A stretch of DNA of 64,000 nt from Anastrepha obliqua. Its lineage: Eukaryota; Arthropoda; Insecta; Diptera; Tephritidae. The position numbers were made by a program, and so were the translations under genes. The stretch is taken from contig NC_072896.1 in assembly GCF_027943255.1 (NCBI RefSeq), positions 8,122,001-8,186,000 of the forward strand. Reading direction: 5' to 3'. The notes below the pieces were generated by a model. That model ran no database searches. It had not been told where the DNA came from and worked only from the letters and a program-made list of their open reading frames with translations. Below, one piece after another: positions 23,546 through 33,529 of this stretch. Each line of letters opens with the position of its first letter. Positions within the stretch are counted from its first letter, which is position 1.

Positions 23546-23840
23546 TTAGCGCTTACACACTATTTGGGTACGTGGCTCTTCCTCTTGACGTGTGCGTCTT
23601 GATGTTGTTCTTCAAATGAAGGAATCTACAGTTTTAAGCCGACTGCGAACGGCAAACTGTTTATATGAGGAGCATTTTCATGGCAGAAATACACTCGGAG
23701 GTTTGCCATTTCTTTCCAAGCGACGCCTACTATTAGAAAACCAGTTTTTTTATCATTTGGTGTTTCATACACAGATGTTCGAGCCTGTGCAGTTCTAAAT
23801 GGTAGTGGTACTAATCAATTAAGCTATAGCCGCCGCCTAC
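23546..23840 (-). mobile_element. tRNA-derived SINE, diverged copy
   Basis: Full-length but old member of the family seen best at 35,648-35,952. The tail side (TTAGCGCTTACACACTATTT) is on the left and the tRNA-like head (AGCTATAGCCGCCGCC at about 23,823) on the right, so the element lies on the minus strand. The body landmarks are present: GTGCGTCTTGATGTTGTTC, AAGCCGACTGCGAACGGC, TTTTCATGGCAGAAATACAC. The B-box region is eroded. Confidence 0.85.
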
Positions 23841-23845
23841 CAACG

Positions 23846-26334
23846 GTTAGAAGTACTCAAAATTAACGCCCGAACCGCGGCATACGAGAATAAGATGAAG
23901 TATGAACTAAAACTAGTCACAACACTCGCGACTTGATAATTGCTTCATTTTTACTTGGAAGCTTGAGCAGTTGACTCAATTTGGTGCAGCTACTATATAC
24001 AGATTTTTTGCCGGAATGTAAAACACAACAGTTTGACCTCGAGTTCTCTCCTTTTATATGACAACTTTGCAAGGCTCAACTTGTTCGACATGCCCAATTT
24101 TCAGCTAAGGCTTGCATGAGATGATCCATCGGCTGAGCAAAACCATCTTTTTTTATTAAGAGCCAGTGCTTTTCGAATGCTTGACAATTTAAACCTCATT
24201 AGAAAGAGGCAGAACTGAAACGTACTTAACGAAAAAAAGAATAATGGGTTAAATTTGTGTGTTGGGATAAAAACAGTAAATGCATGAATAAGAAACATTA
24301 ATTTCAACCTGTTTTTATTAGACACATTTATTTAGCGGACTGCTTACTCCAAAGGCCAATAGACCGGTTGGAATAGCACCTCTCGTTGTATATAAACTGT
24401 CGAGCATAGCTGGAAGCAGAGCGATTTTTTTTTAAATATTTACAATGTTTTTGAGTTATATTTTTTGTTATTTTTTTAATATTTCTCATTCAAAGTTTAG
24501 AAAAATTCAACAAATTTGGGTCTAAACATTAAACAGTTAGAAGATGTTTTAGAAAATCTTTGGGTATGCAGTAATATGATTCATAAGATTTTTTTTGGTT
24601 TAAGTGGTTAAATAATTGCGTTGATATAATTTTTTTTGTTTTTTTTGCTGTAGACTTTTCTGCACTTTATTTATTGTGGACGAAAATGCCGAAGATTTTT
24701 CGTACAAGAAAAGGGTGCATCCTAAAAAACTTAACGCCAATCTTTGATGTAAACAATTTTATATAGCAGTATTCGCATTTCAGAACCAACCAAAAACACA
24801 AAGTGCAATATGGAATTTATAAATTTTTAATTAAGGAACTTTTTTCTGCTCTCTCTATTAAATTTCATTAATTTCTTATGAAGTCTTCAAATTTCCTTGC
24901 ATTAATATTTCACTATGCCTTTGTACGCACTTTTTCAACATTATATAAGTATGTATGTATATAATTAATATTTTCTTTTTTTTTTTTGCATTCTACCATA
25001 AATTTTTGTCTAATTGTAAGTGCTGGATCATTAAAGAAAATATAAACGAAATTTCGACATACCCAACTCTAACACGCGTCTCATGTCACAACAAGGAAAA
25101 TTTAGTATTTATATTTCTTAATTGCTTCGACGACTCAATTGGCAGGCTTCCCCATTTTAGAAACAAAATTTATGTGCGTGAGTTCCACAAACACACATTT
25201 GAAATACTCATTAAAATCCGCATGACTGCGAGACGTCATTTACGATGGCAACAATCGCTGTCGCTACCTACCAGATGGGTCACTTTTATTTTCCACATTT
25301 TTATTTATATCAAAATTGAACTGAAATTACATGTTATGCAATAAGACAGCCCAGCACTATCCATGTACATACAATGCATACGTACACGTTTTTGGGGTTG
25401 TTTTTTGTAGTTATTTCTTATGTTTACTTCTACTTATTTGAAGCGGCGATGATCAAAGGAGCTCCACGCATGAAAATAAGCATGAAGGTCATCAAATTTT
25501 AAGTGACTTTTTCATGTGCGTAGAGTCATTAAAAAAATTTATGATATTTTAAATATTTTTAAATGGACGTTTATATACTTCTTTCTATACTGCGATATAT
25601 TTATTAAGTGATATTGAAGCAATATTCATTTATTTCTTTCTCAACTTCCGTATCGGTCAATTAGAGTGAAGGAAAGTGAAGTAAATGAAATGAAATGAAT
25701 GTTAATTTTAAGCTTAATTGCATGGTTCTACAAATTTGAATTTTATGATTGTAATAGAAGAGCGGCCATATACTCCTTAAATTACTTTCATGAAGAGTAA
25801 ACCGCTTTGTAGAACAAAGTTATAGTCCACTATGCTTTGTTTTTTACAGTGCATAAAATTATTTAAATTTCGTGCATATAAGACTTCTAGTAGATATTCT
25901 TGTCAATATTCTGTACTAAAATTTCATGAGAATCATTTATATGGGACCTTTTCCAAAATTTCTTTTACTTAGAATATTTGAGGACTAAAATGCACTACGA
26001 TGGTATTTTTTAGAAAATTTCAGTGGGAATTATCGAAGACACAAAAGCCGTGAATATAACTGAAACATTTGACTTCTCACTCATAACAATATTCTCAAGT
26101 GTATATTAAAAGAAAATTATTGAAGTATTTCAAGTTAAAATATAATAAAAATGATTAAAAATATTAAGAAGAATTTATGGAAATAAGAGGCGATTGGAGC
26201 CTAGTTTCACTTTAATTTAGAACCATCGATACATTTCAGCTCCATTTGCTGCGTGTACCGAACTATGGAAGATGCCTATAGACCGCTGTCGGTAAACAGT
26301 AGCGTTCATGAAATGTTGGCATGTCAAACTATAA
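23846..26334. other. non-coding DNA, no gene seen
   Basis: Chance open frames up to 129 codons, with AT-driven composition. Nothing recognised in about 2.5 kb. Confidence 0.5.
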
Positions 26335-26486
26335 TTTTTGAAGTGAAAACTTCTTTAGAATCGTTGAGAGTGATTTGAGACTCGATGAAACGAAAAAGCG
26401 ACACTCTTGGCTACGAAGCGTTATATTAAATGTTGATATAAACGTAGCGACGAACTAAATAACTTTTAGGCCAGCGCCGACAGCAT

Positions 26487-26550
26487 GGCGCGATAGCCGA
26501 GCGACTAGCAATGTGAGCTTCCGATCCAAAATCCTTGGTTCGAATCACAA
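26487..26550 (+). repeat. tRNA-like sequence within Helentron copy 1
   Basis: It has a pol III A-box-like TAGCCGAGCGACTAG and a B box GGTTCGAATCA (26,537-26,547). The acceptor halves do not pair, so I read it as a SINE head captured by the element, not a tRNA gene. The same sequence is at 33,013-33,080 on the opposite strand. Confidence 0.65.
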
Positions 26551-26596
26551 GAAACAAATTTTTTTTATACAGTTATTTTATTTTATTTTATTTTAT

Positions 26597-26783
26597 GATA
26601 TGTTTATGAGGAGCTTTTTTTCATGGCAGAAATACACTCGGTGTTTTGCCATTGCCTGCTGAGGGGTGAGCGCTATTAGAAAAATAGTTTTCCTTAATTT
26701 TGGTGTTTTCACCGAGATTCGAACTGACGTTCTCTCTGTGAATTCTGAATAGTAGTCACGCACCAACCCATTCGGCTACGGCG
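26597..26783 (-). mobile_element. truncated tRNA-derived SINE inside Helentron copy 1
   Basis: The head (CGCCGTAGCCGAATGGGTTG read on the minus strand, ending at 26,783) and the middle body are present. The 3' half after ATGAGGAGC is missing. It lies back to back with the plus-strand tRNA-like head at 26,487, separated by a TTTTA-rich spacer. Confidence 0.85.
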
Positions 26784-26941
26784 TTTGTTTAATTTTACTG
26801 ATGCAAAAATGAGGAAAAATATATGAATAAAGTTTGCTTACTGTTTACACATTTTCCAAAGGTGACGGAGAACCAAAAAAAAAGTCGATTTTCAAACAAA
26901 TACGAGTGCATATGTGTAATTGTGTTAGAGTTTCGGTCACG

Positions 26942-27029
26942 CCCCAGCAAAACCTGCGTGCATATGTGTTTGTAACATTCAAAAAAATGTAATTGGGTTA
27001 GAGTTTCGGTCACGCAGGTTTTGCTGGGG
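26942..27029. repeat. 19-bp perfect inverted repeat, 50-bp loop
   Basis: CCCCAGCAAAACCTGCGTG (26,942-26,960) pairs perfectly with CACGCAGGTTTTGCTGGGG (27,011-27,029). Direct repeats GAGTTTCGGTCACG flank each arm. The same structure exists in the inverted copy at 32,572-32,660. It falls in an 80-codon minus-strand frame identical in both copies. I do not regard that frame as a gene. Confidence 0.9.
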
Positions 27030-27102
27030 ACGCTCATAATAGCAACCGCGTGTGTATTTTTATATTCGTAAATATTTTCATTTTTAAATATTTACCGCAA
27101 TT

Positions 27103-27504
27103 ATGCCGAAAAATAATGCAGAAAAGTGTCGTGAATATCGACAGAAAAAAAAATCAATAAATAGCATCACGGAATTCATTCACGAAAATTTAATAAAGTA
27201 TACATCAGAAGTATCGCGGATACTTAGAAAAGATTACAATAAAGTTCCAATGATTTTAAGTGGCGATTTTAACGTAAATTTTGCATTGGACACAGCGGTT
27301 CCTTTAATTGACGTTCTCAATACAACATTCAATTTAAAAATGTGTAACAATCGCACTGAATCGACAACACGATCAAAAACAACAATTGACGCGGTATTTC
27401 AAAGACATGTTTACAACATCGAAACCAAAGCATTTGTATCATATTTTAGCTATCATAAGCCACTCGTATCATTTGTTGAAATTGAAAACATTGAGGATGA
27501 ATAA
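27103..27504 (+). CDS. 133-aa ORF: short basic N-terminus joined to half an endonuclease (EEP) domain
   Basis: Residues 1-18 begin MPKNNAEKCREYRQKKK, a short basic segment of the kind found at the start of large Helitron/Helentron replicase proteins (from memory). Residues about 48-125 match the C-terminal half of an endonuclease/exonuclease/phosphatase fold: ILSGDFNVNF (51-60, with the GDFN metal-site motif), TTIDAVF (94-99 region) and the catalytic-type His in SYHKPLV (His118). The N-terminal half of that fold, with its own metal-binding Glu, is absent, so nuclease activity is unlikely. Helentrons carry such an endonuclease at the C-terminus of their Rep-helicase protein. The simplest reading is an in-frame internal deletion that fused the first codons to the last part. 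The ORF is intact in both copies, with 130 of 133 residues identical. Expression and function are unknown. Confidence 0.7.
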   Translation: MPKNNAEKCREYRQKKKSINSITEFIHENLIKYTSEVSRILRKDYNKVPMILSGDFNVNFALDTAVPLIDVLNTTFNLKMCNNRTESTTRSKTTIDAVFQRHVYNIETKAFVSYFSYHKPLVSFVEIENIEDE

Positions 27505-27635
27505 TAATAAAATGAAGAAAATAAAATATGAACTTTATAGCAATATTATAATGAACCTATAATTATCCCGCTCCTAATGCTGCTTTCGTCTCATTCTCTC
27601 TCAGTTTGTTTTACGGAAGGTTTCACTTCTATCGC

Positions 27636-27650
27636 GTCTAACCGTTAGAC
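27636..27650 (+). terminator. 3'-terminal hairpin of Helentron copy 1
   Basis: GTCTAAC, one base, GTTAGAC: a perfect 7-bp stem four bases from the inferred 3' end. In Helitron-type elements a hairpin here serves as the stop signal for rolling-circle copying; here this is inferred from position. Confidence 0.65.
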
Positions 27651-27654
27651 TGGT

Positions 27655-27839
27655 ATTTTTTATTTTAAATATCAAAATTCAGCCTGCGTACGTTCGTAGT
27701 TGCAAAACTCGTAAAGTCTCGCTTAGGCTGTTGATTCATCGACATTATTCACACCCGAGTACGCCTGCTTTTTGAAAATCGAAATTCTGAGATCTATTCT
27801 TCTCGACAGCATCAATAATTATGTTACAATCCGGGCATC
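27655..27839. other. non-coding spacer
   Basis: Short unique sequence between the Helentron 3' end and the tandem array. Confidence 0.5.
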
Positions 27840-29010
27840 AAACAAAAGAATTTTGAGAAAGCTGTTACACGAACATACAGAGTTGCCACCTACTTAAAAA
27901 TGTAAACGAGTCAAATTAAATTTCGAATATCGATATCAAAGAAAAGCTATGTAAGAAGGACTTCAGCAAGTATATTTTTGAACAGGGTTGCCACATATAT
28001 ATATGAAAGAGTTAAATTAATTCAATATGGTGATTGTGAAAAATATTACAATATTGGCATCCATCAAAGCTATTTGAGAAGATTTCGCGCAGATATATTT
28101 TTGAATAGGGTTGCTACTCATAAAAAAAAATGAATATGGTGGCTATACATATAAAAATATTTCCATTCAACGAAAGCTGTTCCTGAATAGATTTTATGCA
28201 GGTATATTTTTGAATAGGGTTGCCATAGCTGTAAAAAATAAACTTAATTCAATATGGTGATTGTGAAACATATTTCAACATTGGCGTCCACCAAAGCCAT
28301 TTGAAAAGATCTCGCGCAGGTATATTTTTGAATGCGGTTGCCACTTATGTAAAAAAATAATAATTGTTATTAATTAATATGGTTATAAAACATAAATATT
28401 GGAATTCACCGAAAACTATGGGATACAGATTTTTTGCAACTATATTTTTGAACAGGGTTGCCACTTATGTTTAAAAATAATTATTACTAAATAATGTGGT
28501 TATAAATATATATATATAATTGGCGCGTACACTCTTTTTGGGTGTTTGGCCGAGCTTCCCCTCCTAGTTGTGGTGTGCGTCTTGATGTTGTTCCACAAAT
28601 GGAGGGCCCTACAGCTTCAAGCCGACTCCGAATGGCAAATATTTTTTATGAGAAGCTTTTTCATGGAAAAAATACTCTCGGAGGTATGCCATGGCCTGCC
28701 GAGGCGGGACCTCTATTAAAAAAAACGTTTTATTGGTTTTGGAGTCACGCACCAACTCATTCGGCTATGGCGGCCACCTTAATGTTGCTATAAAACACAT
28801 TACGATATCGGTATTCACCGAAAGTTATTCGAGAACGATTTTTTGCTAGTATATTTTTGAACAGGGTTGCCACTTCTTATAATAAAATAATATTGATTAA
28901 ATGTTACATTTATAAAACTTGTTACCATATTTCCATCTGACGAAAACTATTCGCCTAGATTTTATACAGATTTGTAAATAGGGTTGCCACGTGTACATAA
29001 CACTATAACA
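27840..29010 (+). repeat. tandem array of about 120-bp units, interrupted by a SINE
   Basis: TATATTTTTG followed by a variant of AACAGGGTTGCCAC recurs at 27,971, 28,094, 28,203, 28,321, 28,441 and 28,850, with partial units at about 27,875 and 28,971. Spacing is 109-123 bp, and 409 bp where the SINE is inserted. Units also share AATATGGTGATTGTGAAA and CACCGAAAGCTATT segments. I see no protein coding in the unit. Its origin is unknown. Confidence 0.9.
28507..28780 (-). mobile_element. tRNA-derived SINE inserted in the tandem array
   Basis: The tail side is at left (TATATATATATAATTGGCGCG) and the head at right (ATTCGGCTATGGCGG). It is flanked by AATGTGGTTATAAA (28,493-28,506) and AATGTTGCTATAAA (28,781-28,794), a 14-bp target duplication with two mismatches. 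Part of the tRNA head, including the B-box area, is deleted (CACGCACCAACTC follows GGTTTTGGAGT directly). Confidence 0.88.
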
Positions 29011-31946
29011 TTTTTTTGAGCCTTGTTGCATCAATTGCTCTTATGACAAGAGGATGATGCTGTAATCAGCTGGCGTCCGTCGTAGCCGAATTAATTTATG
29101 ATGAGGATTCGGAAATTCAGATAATTATTTTTTTATTCCTATAAAAACCGTTGTAATGGTTTTTTCACTAGAAAACAAGTTGTCAATAAATTCCAGTAAC
29201 AGAAAGTTAGAGGTCTACTGTGAGAGTCTACTGTGAGCCTGTCTTGAAATTGAAAATTTCGAGCCTGTCTTAGATTATCTCCAATTTATACTTGAATTAG
29301 CTCCAAACAACCCTTCAAACTGCGCCTGGATCACCTCCCAGAAAAATATTTCAAAATGAAAAGCGAGCATGATTGATAATTCTGACATGCATTGGAAAGT
29401 CTCAATGGTTTTTCAAAAAAAAAAAAAAAATTAAAACGGGATAATTTTAATTATTTCATTCTATATTTTGTGTCAGCGCTCCATCAAAATAGGCAATTAC
29501 AAGTAAGGCCATTTGTAAGTAAATACGAAGCCTTAGCAAAAGAAAATGCGAAATACTCGTATATTTGTTAAGAAATTCATAGCTTGATGCATGATGGAAA
29601 GAATTTTATTCAACTGTATAGGTGACCAGAAACTAATTTTAGCTTAAAAGAAAATCAATGCACTTTTCTCACCCGAATTGTTGTTCTACTCGGGCCACCT
29701 TCTTCGATTTAATTTCACTCTGCATGACTCACTTCCAAACCTGAATTTTCTAACCAAATTTCATTTGTATATATATATATACATATGTGCATGTATGTAT
29801 ATGTATATGTGTGCATTTTTAATATTATTCCACTATCTACCTATCTAAAGCGTGCCGCCAATTCATTCATGGCTAATCCTGCTCAATTGCCCGGCAAAAT
29901 TTCTCGCTCTCTATAGTCTCTAACGGCGAAATTGTCAGCTACGTCTACGTGTGCTATATACTCGTACAAACATATGCATGACAATCAGACAGTGTACATC
30001 GCTATATACCCACTACTCCACATTTTTATAGCTACCTTAGCTGGCTAGCTAAATTAAGCGCGATTTACTTTAACAAATCCCCCATACAGACAGCAAGGTG
30101 GGATGGAGTGGAAAGCAGGTGCGTTTGGGACTGCACATAGGTGGGCTTATGAGGACGAGCAGGATACGTATATACATATATATACACATATACACACACA
30201 GTTACATATGCGATGAGTATAAAGTAAAAGTTGGTGTACTATAAACGTTGTACTACGTGGTAATAAATGTTTGTGTGTGCGTGCTTGTAGGTGTGTAAGT
30301 TCTGCCCTTCTTTCTCAATTCTTTCGCTTTCCCTGTAACTAAGTAAAATACCATTAAAGCAGATGCATATCCTTTTCAGGCACTGCTACATTAAGTTCTA
30401 CAGCAACTCATGAGTTCACTGTACTTTAATGAACCTTAATTGCTGTTTCTTCTGTATTAGTTAATATTTGTTTTTATACCATATTTTTTATTGTTGTAAA
30501 TTTTAAGGCCACAACAAAACTTAGCTACTCAATATCAGAGCAAAACAACGCAAGCTCAACAATGTTTTTGCTCCCAGCCGTGTTAAGTGTTTTGCTTTAT
30601 ATTTCTTAGTTGTTGTTGTTGTAATATATATGCACTATGTATATATTTATGTATGTATGCGTATATAAACTTGCCCACGTACTAAGTGCGCCTGTAAATA
30701 GGTAGTTAATGGCAGTTAATGAAGAGGAAAGTTGTTAAGTTGCGACCGAAGAAGAAAATGTTTTAGCAGCTGCGTCTCAGCCGCAATTTACCGACCTTTT
30801 GAAGTAGTTGTAAGGACCGAGTGTAATTTTTAATTAAAATATTTCGCTTAGTTAGTCTAGCGCAATACATTCTGTGATGCACACACACATTCACACATAC
30901 GTACATGTACATCGTGTCCTTACATGCGTCTGTTCGATGTTTTTCTTTTTTATTTCAGAATTCCTCGCCAGGGTGAACTGTTTTAGCTCCGGTTAGTTTA
31001 ACGAAATTCTTAGCATATATTTTGGCGCTTCAGAGCTAATACAAATAATTAAGGCAGTGCACTTATCACTGTGTGGGTTAAATGTAAATTAGCACGCAGG
31101 GTGGCTAATGAAATTTTATTGGCTTGTATGTATGTGTGGAACTTTGTGTGCAAGTACAGCAGTTTATGTTCGGATGTCGATAAGAAAAAGCTTAAAAATG
31201 TGTGCAATTAAGGTTTTTAAGTTCGAGTAATTGAAATTTTTAAATTTTTTTTAGGCAGGTTTAATAGTTCAAATATAGAATGTAAGACTATTTTCACGTA
31301 TAGAAAACGTATTACAGCGTTGTGTTTTTTGTTTTGTTTTTGCCTTGTTCACTTATCTCGAGAGAATAGGGCCTCGACAACACATTTGTCTTGCGTTGGT
31401 TACGTTAGTATATTTGATTTCTTATATTTCTGGCCTAAGAAAGTGAACATTGAACATAGAAAAGTGACCATTGGTGATGGAAAACGGTTTTATTATTTTT
31501 CAAAATAATATGAAATATATTTAAAAAAAAACACAATATTAAGTATAATGATTTTAGGTCATCGATGTATTCTTTTTTTTTAATCCACGTCGAAAATTTT
31601 GAAAAATAATGTTCATGGTTTCATTCCAGTTCTTTAACGAGATGCATTTTTAAAGTCACTGCAAATAGCACTAATATGGTTGACACATCAAAACGTTCTG
31701 AGTGCGTTTATGGTAAAATATGTCAAACTATTCAACGGTAACATCAGATGGCGCCTGATAACACGAGAAGTACCCAAGGTCCGAAATATAAATAACAACC
31801 CTCGTATGTATCAGCTTAACATGAAAACGTTGTGAGTTATATTCATAGTTAAATTGTTGGAAAAGTTGGTTTAAAGCCCTTTTTACTAAGAGAAAATTAG
31901 GCAAATATTGTAATTTAACTAAACGGAATCTAATCAAAATAAAAAC
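29011..31946. other. unique-looking non-coding DNA between the inverted Helentron copies
   Basis: TATATACATATG-type microsatellites lie near 29,770-29,810 and 30,170-30,200. GTTGTTGTTGTTGTA at 30,610 may be a remnant of the CAACAA-tailed repeat. No coding feature seen. Confidence 0.5.
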
Positions 31947-31950
31947 ACCA

Positions 31951-31965
31951 GTCTAACGGTTAGAC
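31951..31965 (-). terminator. 3'-terminal hairpin of Helentron copy 2
   Basis: GTCTAAC-G-GTTAGAC, the same perfect 7-bp stem as in copy 1, at the corresponding position. Confidence 0.65.
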
Positions 31966-32096
31966 GCGATAGAAGTGAAACCTTCCGTAAAACAAACTGA
32001 GAGAGAATAAGACGAAAGCAGCATTAGGAGCAAGATAATTATAGGTTCATTATAATATTGCTATAAAGTTCATATTTTATTTTCTTCATTTTTTTA

Positions 32097-32498
32097 TTAT
32101 TCATCCTCAATGTTTTCAATTTCAACAAATGATACGAGTGGCTTATGATAGCTAAAATATGATACAAATGCTTTGGTTTCGATGTTGTCAACATGTTTTT
32201 GAAATACCGCGTCAATGGTTGTTTTTGATCGTGTTGTCGATTCAGTGCGATTGTTACACATTTTTAAATTGAATGTTGTATTGAGAACGTCAATTAAAGG
32301 AACCGCTGTGTCCAATGCAAAATTTACGTTAAAATCGCCACTTAAAATCATTGGAACTTTATTGTAATCTTTTCTAAGTATCCGCGATACTTCTGGTGTA
32401 TACTTTATTAAATTTTCGTGAATGAATTCCGTGATGCTATTTATTGATTTTTTTTTCTGTCGATATTCACGACACTTTTCTGCATTATTTTTCGGCAT
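32097..32498 (-). CDS. 133-aa ORF, second copy of the truncated endonuclease-like ORF
   Basis: Same length and start as the ORF at 27,103-27,504, with three substitutions: Ser35Pro, Arg101Lys and Tyr104Asp. GDFN (54-57), TTIDAVF and His118 are conserved. The basic N-terminus is identical. Both copies staying open over 133 codons may reflect recent insertion rather than selection; the nucleotide differences are too few to tell by eye. The start codon follows the same AT-rich leader with a TTTAAATATTTACCGCAATT segment. Confidence 0.7.
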   Translation of the reverse strand: MPKNNAEKCREYRQKKKSINSITEFIHENLIKYTPEVSRILRKDYNKVPMILSGDFNVNFALDTAVPLIDVLNTTFNLKMCNNRTESTTRSKTTIDAVFQKHVDNIETKAFVSYFSYHKPLVSFVEIENIEDE

Positions 32499-32571
32499 AA
32501 TTGCGGTAAATATTTAAAAATGAAAATATTTACGAATATAAAAATACACACTCGGTTGCTATTATGAGCGT

Positions 32572-32660
32572 CCCCAGCAAAACCTGCGTGACCGAAACTC
32601 TAACACAATTACATTTTTTTGAATGTTACAAACACATATGCACGCAGGTTTTGCTGGGGC
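32572..32660. repeat. 19-bp inverted repeat in Helentron copy 2
   Basis: CCCCAGCAAAACCTGCGTG near 32,573 and its complement near 32,642, as in copy 1. Confidence 0.85.
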
Positions 32661-32817
32661 GTGACCGAAACTCTAACACAATTACACATATGCACTCGTA
32701 TTTGTTTGAAAATCGACTTTTTTTTTGGTTCTCCGTCACCTTTGGAAAATGTGTAAACAGTAAGCAAACTTTATTCATATATTTTTCCTCATTTTTGCAT
32801 CAGTAAAATTAAACAAA

Positions 32818-32974
32818 CGCCGTAGCCGAATTCACAGAGAGAACGTCAGTTCGAATCTCGGTGAAAACACCAAAATTAAGGAAAACTATTTTTCTAATAG
32901 CGCTCACCCCTCAGCAGGCAATGGCAAAACACCGAGTGTATTTCTGCCATGAAAAAAAGCTCCTCATAAACATA
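32818..32974 (+). mobile_element. truncated SINE inside Helentron copy 2
   Basis: It reads CGCCGTAGCCGAATTCACAG. The 29 bases between the two GAAT-like points present in copy 1 are deleted, removing part of the tRNA-like head. The B box region GTTCGAATCTC and the body as far as CTCCTCATAAACATA remain. Confidence 0.8.
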
Positions 32975-33012
32975 TCATAAAATAAAATAAAATAACTGTA
33001 TAAAAAATTTTT

Positions 33013-33080
33013 TTTCTTGTGATTCGAACCAACGATTTTGGATCGGAAGCTCACATTGCTAGCCGCTCGGCTATCGCGCC
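33013..33080 (-). repeat. tRNA-like sequence within Helentron copy 2
   Basis: Minus-strand GATAGCCGAGCGGCTAGCAA (A-box side) and GGTTCGAATCA (B box at 33,020-33,030). Counterpart of 26,487-26,550. Confidence 0.65.
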
Positions 33081-33307
33081 ATGCTGTCGGCGCTGGCCTA
33101 AAAGTTATTTAGTTCGTCGCTACGTGTATATGTAATATTCGTAGCCAAGAGTGTCGCTTTTTTCGTTTCACTTTTTCTCAAATCACTCCCAACGATTCTA
33201 AAGAAGTTTTCACTTCAAAAAGTTTGAGGCAATTATAATCTTCTCTATCAATGACAACCTGATTCAGAATGCGATTTTCAATTATTTTGAGTTAATATAT
33301 TCCCATA

Positions 33308-33368
33308 AGCCAGTATAATTCGAATCCACACACTTCCGAGTCGTAATCCATTCGGCTACGGCGGCCGC
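33308..33368 (-). repeat. SINE tRNA-like head fragment
   Basis: The minus strand reads GCCGTAGCCGAATGGATTAC...GTGGATTCGAATTAT, with A- and B-box positions of the abundant SINE. The body is not visible. Confidence 0.75.
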
Positions 33369-33529
33369 CAGTTGGACTTATGGCCTCTAAAGTATTACTG
33401 CATAACGAACAGAGACAGTTTAAAGGTATCTGGATCCCCAAACTCGGCGGTATTATGCCAAAAAAGCCAAGGATAGAGTACGATTTTGAAAGAAAAATAA
33501 TAATATGATTTTTGAAGCAAAGTCGGTAT

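Larger units (their letters stand above)
26335..27654 (+). mobile_element. Helentron-like element, copy 1
   Basis: The left end is TTTTT then GAAGTGAAAACTTC (26,340-26,353). Near the right end the inverted match GAAGGTTTCACTTC lies at 27,616-27,629, giving subterminal inverted repeats of 13/14. After it comes a perfect 7-bp-stem hairpin GTCTAAC-C-GTTAGAC (27,636-27,650) and then TGGT and a T run. Subterminal inverted repeats, a short 3' hairpin and insertion in T-rich sequence without duplication fit the Helentron branch of Helitrons (established for the group; the assignment here is inference). It carries a tRNA-like head, a truncated SINE, a 19-bp inverted repeat and one ORF. An inverted copy lies at 31,947-33,221. 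Confidence 0.75.
31947..33221 (-). mobile_element. Helentron-like element, copy 2 (inverted)
   Basis: Reverse-complement copy of 26,335-27,654. The hairpin is at 31,951-31,965, subterminal repeats are at 31,972-31,985 (GAAGTGAAACCTTC) and 33,203-33,216 (GAAGTTTTCACTTC), and the 5' T run faces right at 33,217-33,221. It differs from copy 1 mainly by loss of about 29 bp in the SINE head near 32,829 and about 12 bp near 33,130. The sequence outside both ends differs from that around copy 1, so the homology stops at the element ends. Confidence 0.75.

Noticed and set aside
24955..25344. 129-codon plus-strand frame
   Set aside because: No domain, AT-driven composition, starts in a T-rich tract.
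26795..27037. 80-codon frame identical in both Helentron copies (also 32,564-32,806)
   Set aside because: Its conservation is explained by the recent duplication of the element. It runs through the 19-bp inverted repeat and has no recognisable domain.
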